Assembly (NCBI RefSeq): GCF_947487305.1
Contig: NZ_CANKWH010000019.1
Coordinates: 1 to 53,360 of the forward strand
Length of the DNA: 53,360 nt
Direction of reading: 5' to 3'
From: an uncultured Paracoccus sp.
GTDB lineage: Bacteria; Pseudomonadota; Alphaproteobacteria; Rhodobacterales; Rhodobacteraceae
A program made the position numbers and the translations under genes. Under the pieces are notes generated by a model that was given only the letters and a program-made list of their open reading frames with translations, searched no databases and had not been told where the DNA came from. Shown piece by piece: positions 28,387-37,212 of this stretch (the first letter of the stretch is position 1; the number at the start of each line of letters is the position of its first letter).

Positions 28387-30742
28387 CGCCCGCGACCTGA
28401 ACGAGCTGAGCGAACGGGCCCGCGCGGTCCTGCCGGCCGACCTGAAGCTCTATCGGCACCTGCCCTATGTGCTGGAGATCGATGACGAGACGATCCGCAC
28501 CCGCGAGAACGGGCTGATGATGGCGCTGGAAGTGACCGGCATCGACGGCACGACCAGTTCGGACGGCGATATCCGCGAATTGCGGCGGGCGTTTGCACAT
28601 GTCCTCGACGGATTGGACGAACGCTTCACCATCTATCTCCACCGGATGATGCGCCCGGCCGCCCTCGGGCTGTCGCCGATCCGCGGCGACGGCTTTGCGG
28701 CGGATGTCGATCGGGCCTGGCAGGCGCATCTCGAGCGCAGGAACCTGCACGAGTTCGTGCTGGTGCTGACGGTCGTCCGCAACCAGGTGCGGCCCTTGCG
28801 GGTGCCGCTCTTCGGGACGGCGGCCAGCCGTCTCTTCGACAAGAATACCGCCCGGCGGCTGCACGAGCTGCGCGAGGTCGTGTCGATCATCGAGACCAGC
28901 CTTGCGGTCGGTACGCGCCGGCTGAAGATCGGCGATGGCAGCCTGCTGGGCTTCCTCGCGGCCATCAACACTGCGGTCCTGCGCAAGGACTATCGCGGCG
29001 CGCGCACCCTGATCGCCGAGGATCTGTCCCATATCGCCCTGGCCTTCGATCCGGCCCGGGGATCGATGACGGTCGAGGAAGGCTTCGACCGGCCGCGATA
29101 CGCGGCGACGCTGGCGATCTGGAAATACAGCGAGACCACCTGGCCGGGCATGCTCGATGCGCTCGACACCTCCATTGACACGGTGATCTGCCATTCCTTC
29201 ACCCCGGTTGCCAATCACAGGATATCCGGGCGGGTGAAGCGCCGGGTCAACCAGATCCGTGCCGCCGGCGACCTGGTGCCGACAATCGAGGCACAGCTGC
29301 TGCAGGCGGCCGATGATGTGGAGACCGGGAAACTCGGGATCGGCGCCCATCAGCTCTCGATCACGATCTTCGCGGACAGCCAGGCCGCGCTGGACGCCCG
29401 CGTCGCCCATATCCGCGGCATCGCCGAGCGGATGAAGGTGACGCTGACGCGCACCATGCGCGCCCAGGAGGCGACCTTCTTTGCCCAGCATCCGGGCAAC
29501 CAGGATTACCAATGCTTCGAGATGGCCGTCAGCACGGTGACTTTCGCCGACATGGCATCGCTGCATATGGAGGATGCCGGCACGCCCGCCTCCGGCCTGC
29601 CCTGGCAGACACCGATCACGGTGCTGGAGACGGCGGGCGGTTCTGCCCATCGCTTCAGCTGGCACCGGCCCGGCAAGCCGGCGCCTGCCGATCCGACGCT
29701 TGGCCATACGCTGGTCCTCGGTCCCTCCGATGCCGGCAAATCGACGACGATGGCGTTTCTGGCCAGCCAGGCGATGCGGGCCGGCATCCGTCTCATCCTC
29801 TTTGACAAGGACAAGGCCCTGCGCCCGGTGGTGACCGCGCTTGGCGGCTCCTATGCCGAGATCCTTGCCGGCCAACCGACCGGGCTGAGCCCGCTTCTGA
29901 CCGAAACCGGCCCGCGCGGCGAGGCCTGGCAGATGGACTGGCTCTCCACCCTGGTCGAGCGGGGCGGTGCGCCGCTGACGCCGCAGCAATCCGAGGCGCT
30001 CAAATCCGCCATCCGGCAGAACGGGCAGGCCCCGGCCGAACTTCGCGACTTCCGGCATTTCCAGGACCTGATCGGCGATGTGAATGATGGCCGCAACCTG
30101 GCCATGCGGATCGGCGAATGGGGACCGGCGGGCCGCTACGCCTGGGTCTTCGGCGCGGCCGAGCGGCCAATCGTCGACTTCGAGGGGGCGGGGACCGTGC
30201 TCGGGATCGATCTGACGGAAATCCTCGACCTGCCGGTCGAGCGCATGGCGGTGCTGAGCTATATCTTCCGGCGTCTCGACCTCATGTTCGAGGATCACCG
30301 GCCGACCCTGGTGCTGATCGACGAGGCCAGCCGGGTGATGGACGATGACTATTTCTCGCGGCGGGTGCCGAAATGGCTGCCGACCGTGCGGAAACAGAAC
30401 GTGGTGATGGTCCTGATGACGCAGTTCCCGAGCCAGATCCGGGACAGCAAGGCGAAATCGATCCTCGAGGGCCTGCCGAACCGGATGCTGTTTCCGAACA
30501 GCCGGGCGACGGAACGGGATTATGACGGGTACAACCTCACCGAGAACCAGCTGAGCTTCCTGCTCAACGGATCGCGCGGTGCGCGCGAGGTGCTCTGGGC
30601 CGGCCCGACCGGTGCGACGGTGCTGAATGCGGATCTGTCTGCATTGGGACCGCTGCTGGCCGCGCTTGGCAGCGATACTGCCGCGAAACAGGCCTTTGGC
30701 GAGAATTACGCAACGAGACCGGATTTCTGGAGGAGGGATTAG
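28379..30742 (+). CDS. virB4: VirB4 ATPase of the type IV secretion system
   Basis: A 787-residue ATPase. The N-terminal domain (about 1-300) has the CagE/TrbE/VirB4 pattern. Walker A is near residue 448 (LGPSDAGKSTTMAF) and Walker B near 643 (PTLVLIDEASRVMDD), followed by the sensor-like VLMTQFPSQIRDS. VirB4 powers pilin extraction and channel assembly. Full length for the family, no damage visible. The ATG overlaps the last codons of virB3; a 27-codon upstream extension is rejected as virB3 overlap. The lipoprotein gene starts at the very next base. Confidence 0.95.
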   Translation: MFNARDLNELSERARAVLPADLKLYRHLPYVLEIDDETIRTRENGLMMALEVTGIDGTTSSDGDIRELRRAFAHVLDGLDERFTIYLHRMMRPAALGLSPIRGDGFAADVDRAWQAHLERRNLHEFVLVLTVVRNQVRPLRVPLFGTAASRLFDKNTARRLHELREVVSIIETSLAVGTRRLKIGDGSLLGFLAAINTAVLRKDYRGARTLIAEDLSHIALAFDPARGSMTVEEGFDRPRYAATLAIWKYSETTWPGMLDALDTSIDTVICHSFTPVANHRISGRVKRRVNQIRAAGDLVPTIEAQLLQAADDVETGKLGIGAHQLSITIFADSQAALDARVAHIRGIAERMKVTLTRTMRAQEATFFAQHPGNQDYQCFEMAVSTVTFADMASLHMEDAGTPASGLPWQTPITVLETAGGSAHRFSWHRPGKPAPADPTLGHTLVLGPSDAGKSTTMAFLASQAMRAGIRLILFDKDKALRPVVTALGGSYAEILAGQPTGLSPLLTETGPRGEAWQMDWLSTLVERGGAPLTPQQSEALKSAIRQNGQAPAELRDFRHFQDLIGDVNDGRNLAMRIGEWGPAGRYAWVFGAAERPIVDFEGAGTVLGIDLTEILDLPVERMAVLSYIFRRLDLMFEDHRPTLVLIDEASRVMDDDYFSRRVPKWLPTVRKQNVVMVLMTQFPSQIRDSKAKSILEGLPNRMLFPNSRATERDYDGYNLTENQLSFLLNGSRGAREVLWAGPTGATVLNADLSALGPLLAALGSDTAAKQAFGENYATRPDFWRRD

Positions 30743-30892
30743 ATGACCAAGGCAATGATCCTGCTCATGGCCACCCTGCCGCTCATGGCAGGTTGCGGCG
30801 AGACGCCGATCAGGAAGAGCAATTGCTGGTCCAGCATGGCCCTGCTTCCCTCTGAGGATTGCGATTTCCGCGATGTTCCTCACGCGAAGTAA
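30743..30892 (+). CDS. Small lipoprotein, VirB7-like position
   Basis: A 49-residue lipoprotein: hydrophobic signal ending LPLMAGC, lipidated at Cys 17, then a short mature part with three more residues of note, two of them Cys (SNCWSSMALLPSEDCDF). AGGAGGG stands just before the ATG, which follows the virB4 stop directly. VirB7 is a short outer-membrane lipoprotein with a Cys that bonds VirB9, but it usually lies between virB6 and virB8. Here the gene is between virB4 and the VirB5-like genes, where entry-exclusion lipoproteins (EexN type) also occur. VirB7 or EexN cannot be decided from sequence. Confidence 0.65.
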   Translation: MTKAMILLMATLPLMAGCGETPIRKSNCWSSMALLPSEDCDFRDVPHAK

Positions 30893-32036
30893 TCGGACCG
30901 GCAGGCGGGCAACCCGCCTCGCGATGGCGGCCAGCCTGGCCGCGGCACCGCTCGCGGTGCTGGCCCAGGGTGTGCCCGATATCGACGCCAAGGGCATTCT
31001 CGCCATCATCCTGCAACTCGACACCGGCCATGAGACCAGGACGGCGGAGATCGAGGAAACCGCGCGGCAGACGGAACTGCTTGCGCGGGAAGAGGAACAG
31101 CTGGCGGCACTCGAGGACACACTGGACCTGCTGACCGGCATCAGCGCGTTTATTCCGGGCCTTGAAGAGGGTGGCGGCGCAGGCAGCGCCGATGCGGCCT
31201 CGAGGGTCTATGGGATCCCGGACAACAACCCCTATGCCGACCGGATCATGGGCGATGCGCCGGTGACGATCGAGCAGATGATCGCGGAGACGGCGATCCG
31301 GTTCGGCGGGCATCCGGCGCTTGGCCGTGCCGGGATCAACGCGGTGGAGTTCCGCTGCTGGTTCCAGGCGCTGGTGAAGCAGGAATCGAATTTCTCCATC
31401 GGCGCGAAAAGCCCGAAGGCCGCCTTCGGGCTCACGCAGATCATCCCCGGCACGGCGCAATATCTCGGCATCTATCCGGCCTATTACGACGATCCGAGCC
31501 TGCAACTGGACGGCGGCGCGCGATACCTGCTCGAACAGTTGGGCAAGTTTGGGCGGATGGAACTGGCACTTGCCGCCTATAATGCTGGCCCCGGGGCCGT
31601 CCAGAAATACAATGGCATCCCCCCCTATAAGGAAACACAGGATTATGTGCGCAAGATCAGCGGCACTTACAGCCGCTATGCCGCGCGCATGGGCGGGGCG
31701 GCCGATGCCCTCGGCACGCTCGATCCCAGGGACATGGCGATTGCCGAAGCCTCGAACCTGTCGGATGCCGGGACGCATTATGCCGCCTGGTCAATGGAAA
31801 CGATGACCGCCTCGGCCACGCGGCTCCGCTCGATCCTGAGCCAGATCGAGGGCACGCAGTCGGTCAAGGAAGCGATGGATCTGAACACCTATGCGCGGGG
31901 CGAGGTCGCGCGGATGGGCAATATCCTGATCCGGCTGATGGCGACGCGCTCGAAGATCGAGGCAGCGCGGAATGCGCTCAAGACCCAGGCCTATATCGAG
32001 GACGAGAAATATTTGCAGGTGAGGTTGGAACCATGA
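30873..32036 (+). CDS. VirB5-like protein fused around a lytic transglycosylase domain
   Basis: A 387-residue secreted protein (signal ending LAVLAQ). Residues about 33-90 (QGVPDIDAKGILAIILQL, then a coiled coil) and about 320-387 (VKEAMDLNTYARGEVARMGNI and IEDEKYLQVRL) are like the start and end of the VirB5 encoded next (QGVPTIDVTSI, LKEAIDLNTRVTGELG, DEEKYLTIKL). Between them is a complete transglycosylase domain: VKQESNFSIGAKSP with catalytic Glu 171, FGLTQIIPGTAQYLG, LALAAYNAGPGAVQKYNG. Thus a peptidoglycan-cutting domain seems inserted in a VirB5 paralogue, giving the operon two transglycosylases. The start overlaps the lipoprotein gene by 20 bases and has GAGGA upstream. It overlaps the next gene by an ATGA. 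Confidence 0.85.
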   Translation: MFLTRSNRTGRRATRLAMAASLAAAPLAVLAQGVPDIDAKGILAIILQLDTGHETRTAEIEETARQTELLAREEEQLAALEDTLDLLTGISAFIPGLEEGGGAGSADAASRVYGIPDNNPYADRIMGDAPVTIEQMIAETAIRFGGHPALGRAGINAVEFRCWFQALVKQESNFSIGAKSPKAAFGLTQIIPGTAQYLGIYPAYYDDPSLQLDGGARYLLEQLGKFGRMELALAAYNAGPGAVQKYNGIPPYKETQDYVRKISGTYSRYAARMGGAADALGTLDPRDMAIAEASNLSDAGTHYAAWSMETMTASATRLRSILSQIEGTQSVKEAMDLNTYARGEVARMGNILIRLMATRSKIEAARNALKTQAYIEDEKYLQVRLEP

Positions 32037-32824
32037 TCTTGAAGGTGATGAAACTTGGCCTGACCGTGCTGATGATCATGGCCGCGCCGACGGCCTTCGG
32101 CCAGGGCGTGCCGACGATCGATGTGACCAGTATCGCGAAACTGCAGGAGATGATCGCCGAGCAGAAGCTTCAGTTGCGCGAACAGATCGCGCAGAATGTG
32201 AAGCTGGACGAACAGACGCTGAAACTGGTCGAGCAGATCAGAACGCTGGAGGCGCAGCTTGACGCGCTGCGCAACGGGTTGAGCCTGGCCGATCTCGGCC
32301 TCGATCCCGCCAGTTTCCTCAGCGATATCCTGCCCGATTTCTCGGACCTGTCGAAATCGCTCGATGCGGCCAAGGCGGGAAACTGGTCCGGCGTGCTGGC
32401 GAATGCCAGCCAGATCGGCGGCAGCAGTGTCAGCGGCTATGTGGACAAGACGTTTGCGCAATCCGGCATCGAACGCAGCGATGTGGATGCGCTGGCGAGT
32501 AGCGACGATCCTTCCGCGGCGCGGATCGGCAACCAGGCCAATGTCGGCGCTTTCCTGTCGGTGGCGGCGGAAAGCTCATCGCAGGCGGCACGGGAAAGCC
32601 TGACGCGGATGGACGGGTTCATGCAGCAGATCGGCGACACGACGAACCTGAAGGAAGCCATTGATCTCAACACGCGCGTGACCGGCGAACTCGGCATCGC
32701 ACTGGCAAATATCTGGGCGATGGAGGCGGTGCAGACCGTCAGCCTCGGCGAGGCCGGGATCATGGATGCCGCGACTGCCGCCGATGAAGAGAAATACCTG
32801 ACCATCAAACTGCCGAAGGATTGA
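32033..32824 (+). CDS. virB5: VirB5-like pilus-tip protein
   Basis: A 263-residue secreted protein: signal peptide to FGQ, then QGVPTIDVTSIAKLQEMIAEQ and a long coiled coil (KLQLREQIAQNVKLDEQTLKLVEQIRTLEAQLDALRNG), the usual VirB5 opening. The C-terminal helices (LKEAIDLNTRVTGELGIALANIWAMEAVQ) complete the fold. VirB5 is a minor pilus component at the tip. The coupling to the hybrid gene upstream (ATGA) and the shared ends suggest tandem duplication. Length slightly above typical VirB5. Confidence 0.88.
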   Translation: MILKVMKLGLTVLMIMAAPTAFGQGVPTIDVTSIAKLQEMIAEQKLQLREQIAQNVKLDEQTLKLVEQIRTLEAQLDALRNGLSLADLGLDPASFLSDILPDFSDLSKSLDAAKAGNWSGVLANASQIGGSSVSGYVDKTFAQSGIERSDVDALASSDDPSAARIGNQANVGAFLSVAAESSSQAARESLTRMDGFMQQIGDTTNLKEAIDLNTRVTGELGIALANIWAMEAVQTVSLGEAGIMDAATAADEEKYLTIKLPKD

Positions 32825-32825
32825 G

Positions 32826-33401
32826 ATGAAGAAGCGCATCATCCTGGGCGGAACCGCCGTCCTTGCCGTTCTGGCCGCGGTGGCGGTGGCCCAGATGCAG
32901 CCGGGCGATCACCCCGCGCCGGATGGCCTGGTCACTGAGGCCGAGGACAATCCCTTCGCCGGGCTGCACGAGATGTTCAACGAGCCCGGACCCGATCTCG
33001 GCATGACGGAGGAGCAAGTGCAGGCCGAGGACGATTACCTGCATATTTCGCCGCCGGCGGATGAGGCCGACGATGTGCCCGAGGCGCTGACCGAGAACGT
33101 GCCTTACGAGACCTGCGACAAGGTGCCGGAAGCAAAGACGCAAGAATTCTTCAGGGGAACGCCGGACGCCTATGCCAATCGCATGTTCTACGATTTTGCG
33201 CGCTATGAGCGGGTATCGACGACGAAAGACTGCACCTGCGCCGGCAAAGTCGCGCCTTTCGATACGGTGCAAGAGATCAGGGATCAGATCACGGCGGAAC
33301 AGGGCGAGGACTGGAACCGTCTCATCATCGGTGGTGACTACGAAACAGCAGGCAACAAACTGCGCGATCAGGTCGAGGTCATGTGCGGAGGCAAGTTCTG
33401 A
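32826..33401 (+). CDS. Periplasmic protein of the virB operon, unknown
   Basis: A 191-residue protein with a signal peptide (IILGGTAVLAVLAAVAVAQ). The mature N-terminal half is acidic and Pro-rich and likely disordered; the C-terminal half is a small domain with four or five Cys (YETCDKVPEA, TKDCTCAGKVAP, VEVMCGG) that probably form disulfides. It starts one base after the virB5 stop and its own stop overlaps virB6 (TGATG), so it is a true part of the operon at a place where no standard VirB gene is expected. I do not recognise it. Confidence 0.75.
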   Translation: MKKRIILGGTAVLAVLAAVAVAQMQPGDHPAPDGLVTEAEDNPFAGLHEMFNEPGPDLGMTEEQVQAEDDYLHISPPADEADDVPEALTENVPYETCDKVPEAKTQEFFRGTPDAYANRMFYDFARYERVSTTKDCTCAGKVAPFDTVQEIRDQITAEQGEDWNRLIIGGDYETAGNKLRDQVEVMCGGKF

Positions 33402-34432
33402 TGGGCATTGTCACCGATATCCTGACCACCATCGACACCAGCGTCATGACGGCCGGCGAACGCTTCTTCGAGGCCACCGCCGCCGGGATGCTGCCGGTGA
33501 TGACCATCGCGACCACGATCCTGCTTATCCTGGTCGGCATGAACATGGCGCTCGGGGTCTACCAGATGACGGCGCGGGACTCGCTCCAGCTCACGGTGCG
33601 GATCGTCATGGTCTATCTCTTCGCTTTCAGCTGGTCGAATTTCGGAGCCGTCTATGACGCCTTTGCCACGGCCAGCGGCGACATGGCCATGCGCTTCTTC
33701 GACATTGCCGCGACCACGGGCGAAAGCAGCACTTACGAGGCTATGGATAAGTTTGCCTCTCAGATGGCCGACACCGCGGATGGTGTCGCCAAGGCAAATG
33801 GCTCCATTCTGCGCGGTGTCCTCGGTGCCTTCTTCTTCGCGCTGCTGTCGCTGCTGATGGGCATCTATGTGCTGATCGTCGGCTTCGCGAAGATCATGCT
33901 GGCCTTCCTGATCGGGATTGCGCCCATCGCCATGGTGGCAACGATCTTCGAGCGGACCAAGAACTTGTTCGAGGCCTGGCTCAGCAGCTTCGTCGGCTAT
34001 CTGATGTATCCGATCGCGGCGTCTTCGGTCATTGCCACCATCGTGGCCGTGGCAAGGCAACAGTTTGTTCGACAAGAGAATGTCGACACGATCAGCCAGA
34101 TCATCGGCTTCCTGGTCGTCGTCTTTGTCGGCATCTTCGCGCTGAAGGCCATCCCCTCGGCGGCAGCAAACATCACCGGGCATTTCCACCTGGCCAATAT
34201 CACGCCGCAGGCGCTGCGCCTCGGACAGGGCGGGCTCGGAGTCGCGGCGCAGAACCTGCCCGGCGCCTCGACGATCCGTGATGCGGCGACCATAGCCAGC
34301 GCGATCCGCACGGGCAGCGCCGATGATCCGAGGCTGCAGGCCCAGGGGCGCGACCGCGAGCTGCGCGAGCGCGGTGCGGCGATCCGGCAGAAATTCAACG
34401 ACATCCGCCTGCTGCGCGGCGGCAAGGACTGA
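33401..34432 (+). CDS. virB6: VirB6 inner-membrane channel protein
   Basis: A 343-residue polytopic protein. Hydrophobic segments appear at about residues 30-55 (LPVMTIATTILLILVGMNMAL), 70-90, 145-165 (GAFFFALLSLLMGIYVLIVGFA), 170-190 (MLAFLIGIAPIAMVATIF), 200-225 and 240-260. The C-terminal tail is polar and basic. VirB6 forms part of the inner-membrane path for DNA. Start at MGIVTD, where the ATG overlaps the previous stop; the six-codon longer frame is not needed. Confidence 0.92.
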   Translation: MGIVTDILTTIDTSVMTAGERFFEATAAGMLPVMTIATTILLILVGMNMALGVYQMTARDSLQLTVRIVMVYLFAFSWSNFGAVYDAFATASGDMAMRFFDIAATTGESSTYEAMDKFASQMADTADGVAKANGSILRGVLGAFFFALLSLLMGIYVLIVGFAKIMLAFLIGIAPIAMVATIFERTKNLFEAWLSSFVGYLMYPIAASSVIATIVAVARQQFVRQENVDTISQIIGFLVVVFVGIFALKAIPSAAANITGHFHLANITPQALRLGQGGLGVAAQNLPGASTIRDAATIASAIRTGSADDPRLQAQGRDRELRERGAAIRQKFNDIRLLRGGKD

Positions 34433-34470
34433 GCAGACAAGGCCAAGAGCCAAATTCACGAGGTGAGATC

Positions 34471-35154
34471 ATGACAGACCGCCTGTCTGAACAGAGGACG
34501 ATTCTCGAAAGCGAGTTGATTTTCGGGGCCAGGCGCAGCCTGCGCACGGCCTGGGGGGTGGCGGGTTTCACCAGCCTGATCGCTGTGGGCGAGCTGACCG
34601 CCCTGGTCATGCTGCTGCCGCTGAAGGAGATCCAAGCCTACCTGACCATCGTGGACCGCGACACCGGCATTGCCGAACGCGCGGTCGAGATCGAGAACGC
34701 GAGCATCGAACAGGCCGATGCGGTCAAGCAGAGCCTCGTCTTCAATTACGTCATGGATCGCGAGACCTATGACGCCAATGACAATGAGCGGCGCATCCTG
34801 AAGGTCTATCGCCAGTCGGCGGGCCTCGCGCAGCAGGGGCTTCGCGCGCTCTGGACCGAGGGCAATGCGGATTACCCACCTGACCTTTATGGGGCGACGG
34901 GCAAGATTTCGATCGAGGTGTTGAGCGTCAACCCGATCGATGAGGATACGGCGCAGCTGCGCTTCACCAAGACGCTGAGCCGGCCGGGCGAGGATGACCG
35001 GATCGGGAATTTCTACGCGACCGTCACCTACAGTTTCGTGCCGACACAGCAATCGGCGGTCGAGCTGGTCTGGGAAAACCCCTTCGGCTTCACCGTGACG
35101 GATTACCGGGTGAGTGCCGAATCTCTCGAAGCCCAGCAGGACGGAGGCAAGTGA
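34471..35154 (+). CDS. virB8: VirB8 assembly protein
   Basis: A 227-residue bitopic protein: short cytosolic N terminus, one transmembrane helix (WGVAGFTSLIAVGELTALVMLLPL, about 29-52) and the periplasmic VirB8 domain (NTF2-like fold), with FNYVMDRETYDANDNERR and the C-terminal ENPFGFTVTDYRVSAE. VirB8 nucleates the periplasmic part of the channel. GAGGTGAG stands before the ATG. Its stop overlaps virB9 (TGATG). Confidence 0.92.
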   Translation: MTDRLSEQRTILESELIFGARRSLRTAWGVAGFTSLIAVGELTALVMLLPLKEIQAYLTIVDRDTGIAERAVEIENASIEQADAVKQSLVFNYVMDRETYDANDNERRILKVYRQSAGLAQQGLRALWTEGNADYPPDLYGATGKISIEVLSVNPIDEDTAQLRFTKTLSRPGEDDRIGNFYATVTYSFVPTQQSAVELVWENPFGFTVTDYRVSAESLEAQQDGGK

Positions 35155-35885
35155 TGCTGAAATCGACCTATGGCGCGGTCGCTCTGGTGGCAGCTCTGGC
35201 CCTGCCGGGCCTCGCCCAGGCAGAAGCCCGGCCGCAATCGGGCGCGCTCGATCATCGCGTGACCTATGCCACCTACCAGGAGGGGCAGGTCTATACGGTC
35301 GCGACCCGCCTGCGCAACGTCACCCTGATCGAGCTTGGCGCTGGCGAGCGCATCCAGTCCATCGCCATCGGCGACAGCGAAAGCTTCCAGGTCGACAAGC
35401 TGGAAGGCGCCAATGTCTTCACCGTGAAGCCGGTGATCCAGGGGGCGGCGACCAATATGACCGTGGAGACCAACCGGAGGTTCTATTTTGTGAACCTGGT
35501 CGAGACCGGCCGCGGCACGCCGAGCTGGTCGGTCAAGTTCACCGTGCCGGGCGAGGGCGGTGGCCCGCGCACGGCGGGTGCCGCCGCGAGGGTGGCGGCC
35601 GCGACCCTGCCGCCGATGCGCTATGCGGTCACGCGCAGGGTGAATGGCGCGAGTTTCGCGCCGACCGGCGTCTCCGATGACGGCAACAGGACGTATTTCC
35701 AGATCCCGCCCGGCGCGCCGATGCCAAGCGTCTTCCGGGTCGATGGCAAGGGTCTCGAATATGCGGTCAACAGCACGACGAAGGGCACCGTCATCACCGT
35801 GGCCGGCCGCTCGGAACGCTGGGTGCTGCGTTACGGCGATCACTCTGTCTGCGTGACCGGCAGGGTCGCGCGGGCCGGGTCGTAA
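35154..35885 (+). CDS. virB9: VirB9 outer-membrane complex protein
   Basis: A 243-residue secreted protein: signal peptide ending GLAQA, an N-terminal beta domain (VYTVATRLRNVTLIELGAGERIQSIAIGD), a Gly/Ala-rich linker near 145, and the conserved C-terminal domain (TYFQIPPGAPMPSVFRVDGKGLEYAVN, RWVLRYGDHSVCV). The C domain binds VirB7 and VirB10 in the outer-membrane core; the single Cys near the end could bond to the lipoprotein. ATG 35154 (overlapping the virB8 stop) is preferred to GTG 35151. Confidence 0.93.
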   Translation: MLKSTYGAVALVAALALPGLAQAEARPQSGALDHRVTYATYQEGQVYTVATRLRNVTLIELGAGERIQSIAIGDSESFQVDKLEGANVFTVKPVIQGAATNMTVETNRRFYFVNLVETGRGTPSWSVKFTVPGEGGGPRTAGAAARVAAATLPPMRYAVTRRVNGASFAPTGVSDDGNRTYFQIPPGAPMPSVFRVDGKGLEYAVNSTTKGTVITVAGRSERWVLRYGDHSVCVTGRVARAGS

Positions 35886-35895
35886 GGAGGCCACG

Positions 35896-37212
35896 ATGGC
35901 GAAGGGGAGCGATGAGAGCGGCATCGAGGAGCGGTTGCAGCGCCTTCAGCGCAAGCCCGGACGAATGAACCGCTGGAAGCCCTGGGCGATCGGCGCCGGC
36001 ACCTTCACCGCCGGTGCGGCGCTCGCCAGCTACGCCTTCCTGAGCGCGACCGATGCACCGCCGCAAGGGACGTCGCTGAACCTGCCCACCTCGCAGGTGA
36101 CGGATTTCCAGGACGGCAGCGGCCTCGACGGCTTCACCATCACCCGGCCACGTCCCGAGCCGCCGGTGCCGGAAGCCCCGGCCGCGCGCAGGGAAACGGT
36201 GGAAGTCGTCGACCAGGCCCGGATCGACGACCTGGCGGCTGAACTCGAAGGGTTGCAGTCGAAGCTGACCGAGGGCGAGACGGCCCGCGACGCGCTTCTG
36301 GCGGAACTGGACGAGATGAAGGGCGATGCGGCGCGGAAGGATGAGGCACTTGCCGAGGCCGAACGCACAAACCTGCGGCTGCAATCGCAGCTCGAGACCC
36401 GGGACCAGCTCTCCGGCCAGGAAGAGGCCGCGGCCGCGCTGGCCGCAGAGCGCCGGGCGGCCTATGAGGCGCGCCGGGCGGAAGAGGAAGCACGCCGGCA
36501 GGCCCAGATCGCCTCGCCGATGGTGGCCTGGCGCGCCAGCGGCGACTCTGCGGCAGCGGCGGGCGGCGAGTCCCTGGGTGATGGGGCCGGCGAGGACTTC
36601 CTCCGCGCCGGGGCGAACAAGGCCCGGGTGACGCAGAGCGAGGTCATCGGCAGCCCGTCGAACACCATCATCCACGGCACGCTGATCGAGGCGACGCTGG
36701 AAACCGCGATCAGCAGCCAGTTGCCCGGCAATGTCGCGGCCAATGTCAGCTATGATGTCTGGTCCATGGACATGAGCCAGGTGCTGATCCCGCGTGGCTC
36801 GAAGCTCTATGGCCGCTATGATGCGCAGATCGAGCGCGGACAGCGCCGGGTGATGATTGCCTGGGACCGGCTGGTCACCTCCGATGGGCAATCGGTCCAG
36901 CTTGAAGGCTATGGCACGGACCGGATCGGCCGGGCCGGCATGACCGGCAAGGTCAACAATCACACCCTGGCCCGGTTCGGATCGGCCGCGGCCGTGTCGA
37001 TCATCGGCGCGCTGCCGGAGATTGCCGTCGCCAGGATAGAGGAGAAGGACGGCAGCGAGACCACGCGCGATACGGTCGAGAGCATCGGCCAGGGTGCATC
37101 TGACGCCCTCGATAACGTCATGGCGGACTATCTCGACATTCCGGCGACGATCTCGGTCGATCAGGGCGCCGTGGTCATGGTCCGGGTGAATGCGGATCTC
37201 GAGATGTTCTGA
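35896..37212 (+). CDS. virB10: VirB10 / TrbI scaffold protein
   Basis: A 438-residue protein spanning both membranes. A basic cytosolic start is followed by one transmembrane helix (AIGAGTFTAGAALASYAFL, about 31-50), a Pro-containing part, a long charged coiled coil (about 110-200) and the TrbI beta-barrel domain. The latter has VIGSPSNTIIHGTLIEATLE, LPGNVAANVSYDVWSMDMSQVLIPRGSKLYG in pieces, and the antenna-like region near RIGRAGMTGKVNNH. AAGGAGG precedes the ATG. Its TGA overlaps virB11 (TGATG). Confidence 0.95.
   Translation: MAKGSDESGIEERLQRLQRKPGRMNRWKPWAIGAGTFTAGAALASYAFLSATDAPPQGTSLNLPTSQVTDFQDGSGLDGFTITRPRPEPPVPEAPAARRETVEVVDQARIDDLAAELEGLQSKLTEGETARDALLAELDEMKGDAARKDEALAEAERTNLRLQSQLETRDQLSGQEEAAAALAAERRAAYEARRAEEEARRQAQIASPMVAWRASGDSAAAAGGESLGDGAGEDFLRAGANKARVTQSEVIGSPSNTIIHGTLIEATLETAISSQLPGNVAANVSYDVWSMDMSQVLIPRGSKLYGRYDAQIERGQRRVMIAWDRLVTSDGQSVQLEGYGTDRIGRAGMTGKVNNHTLARFGSAAAVSIIGALPEIAVARIEEKDGSETTRDTVESIGQGASDALDNVMADYLDIPATISVDQGAVVMVRVNADLEMF

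Noticed and set aside
28319..31141. A 940-codon minus-strand frame opposite virB4
   Set aside because: Codon-bias shadow of virB4 and its neighbours; Arg/His/Gln-rich, no domain.
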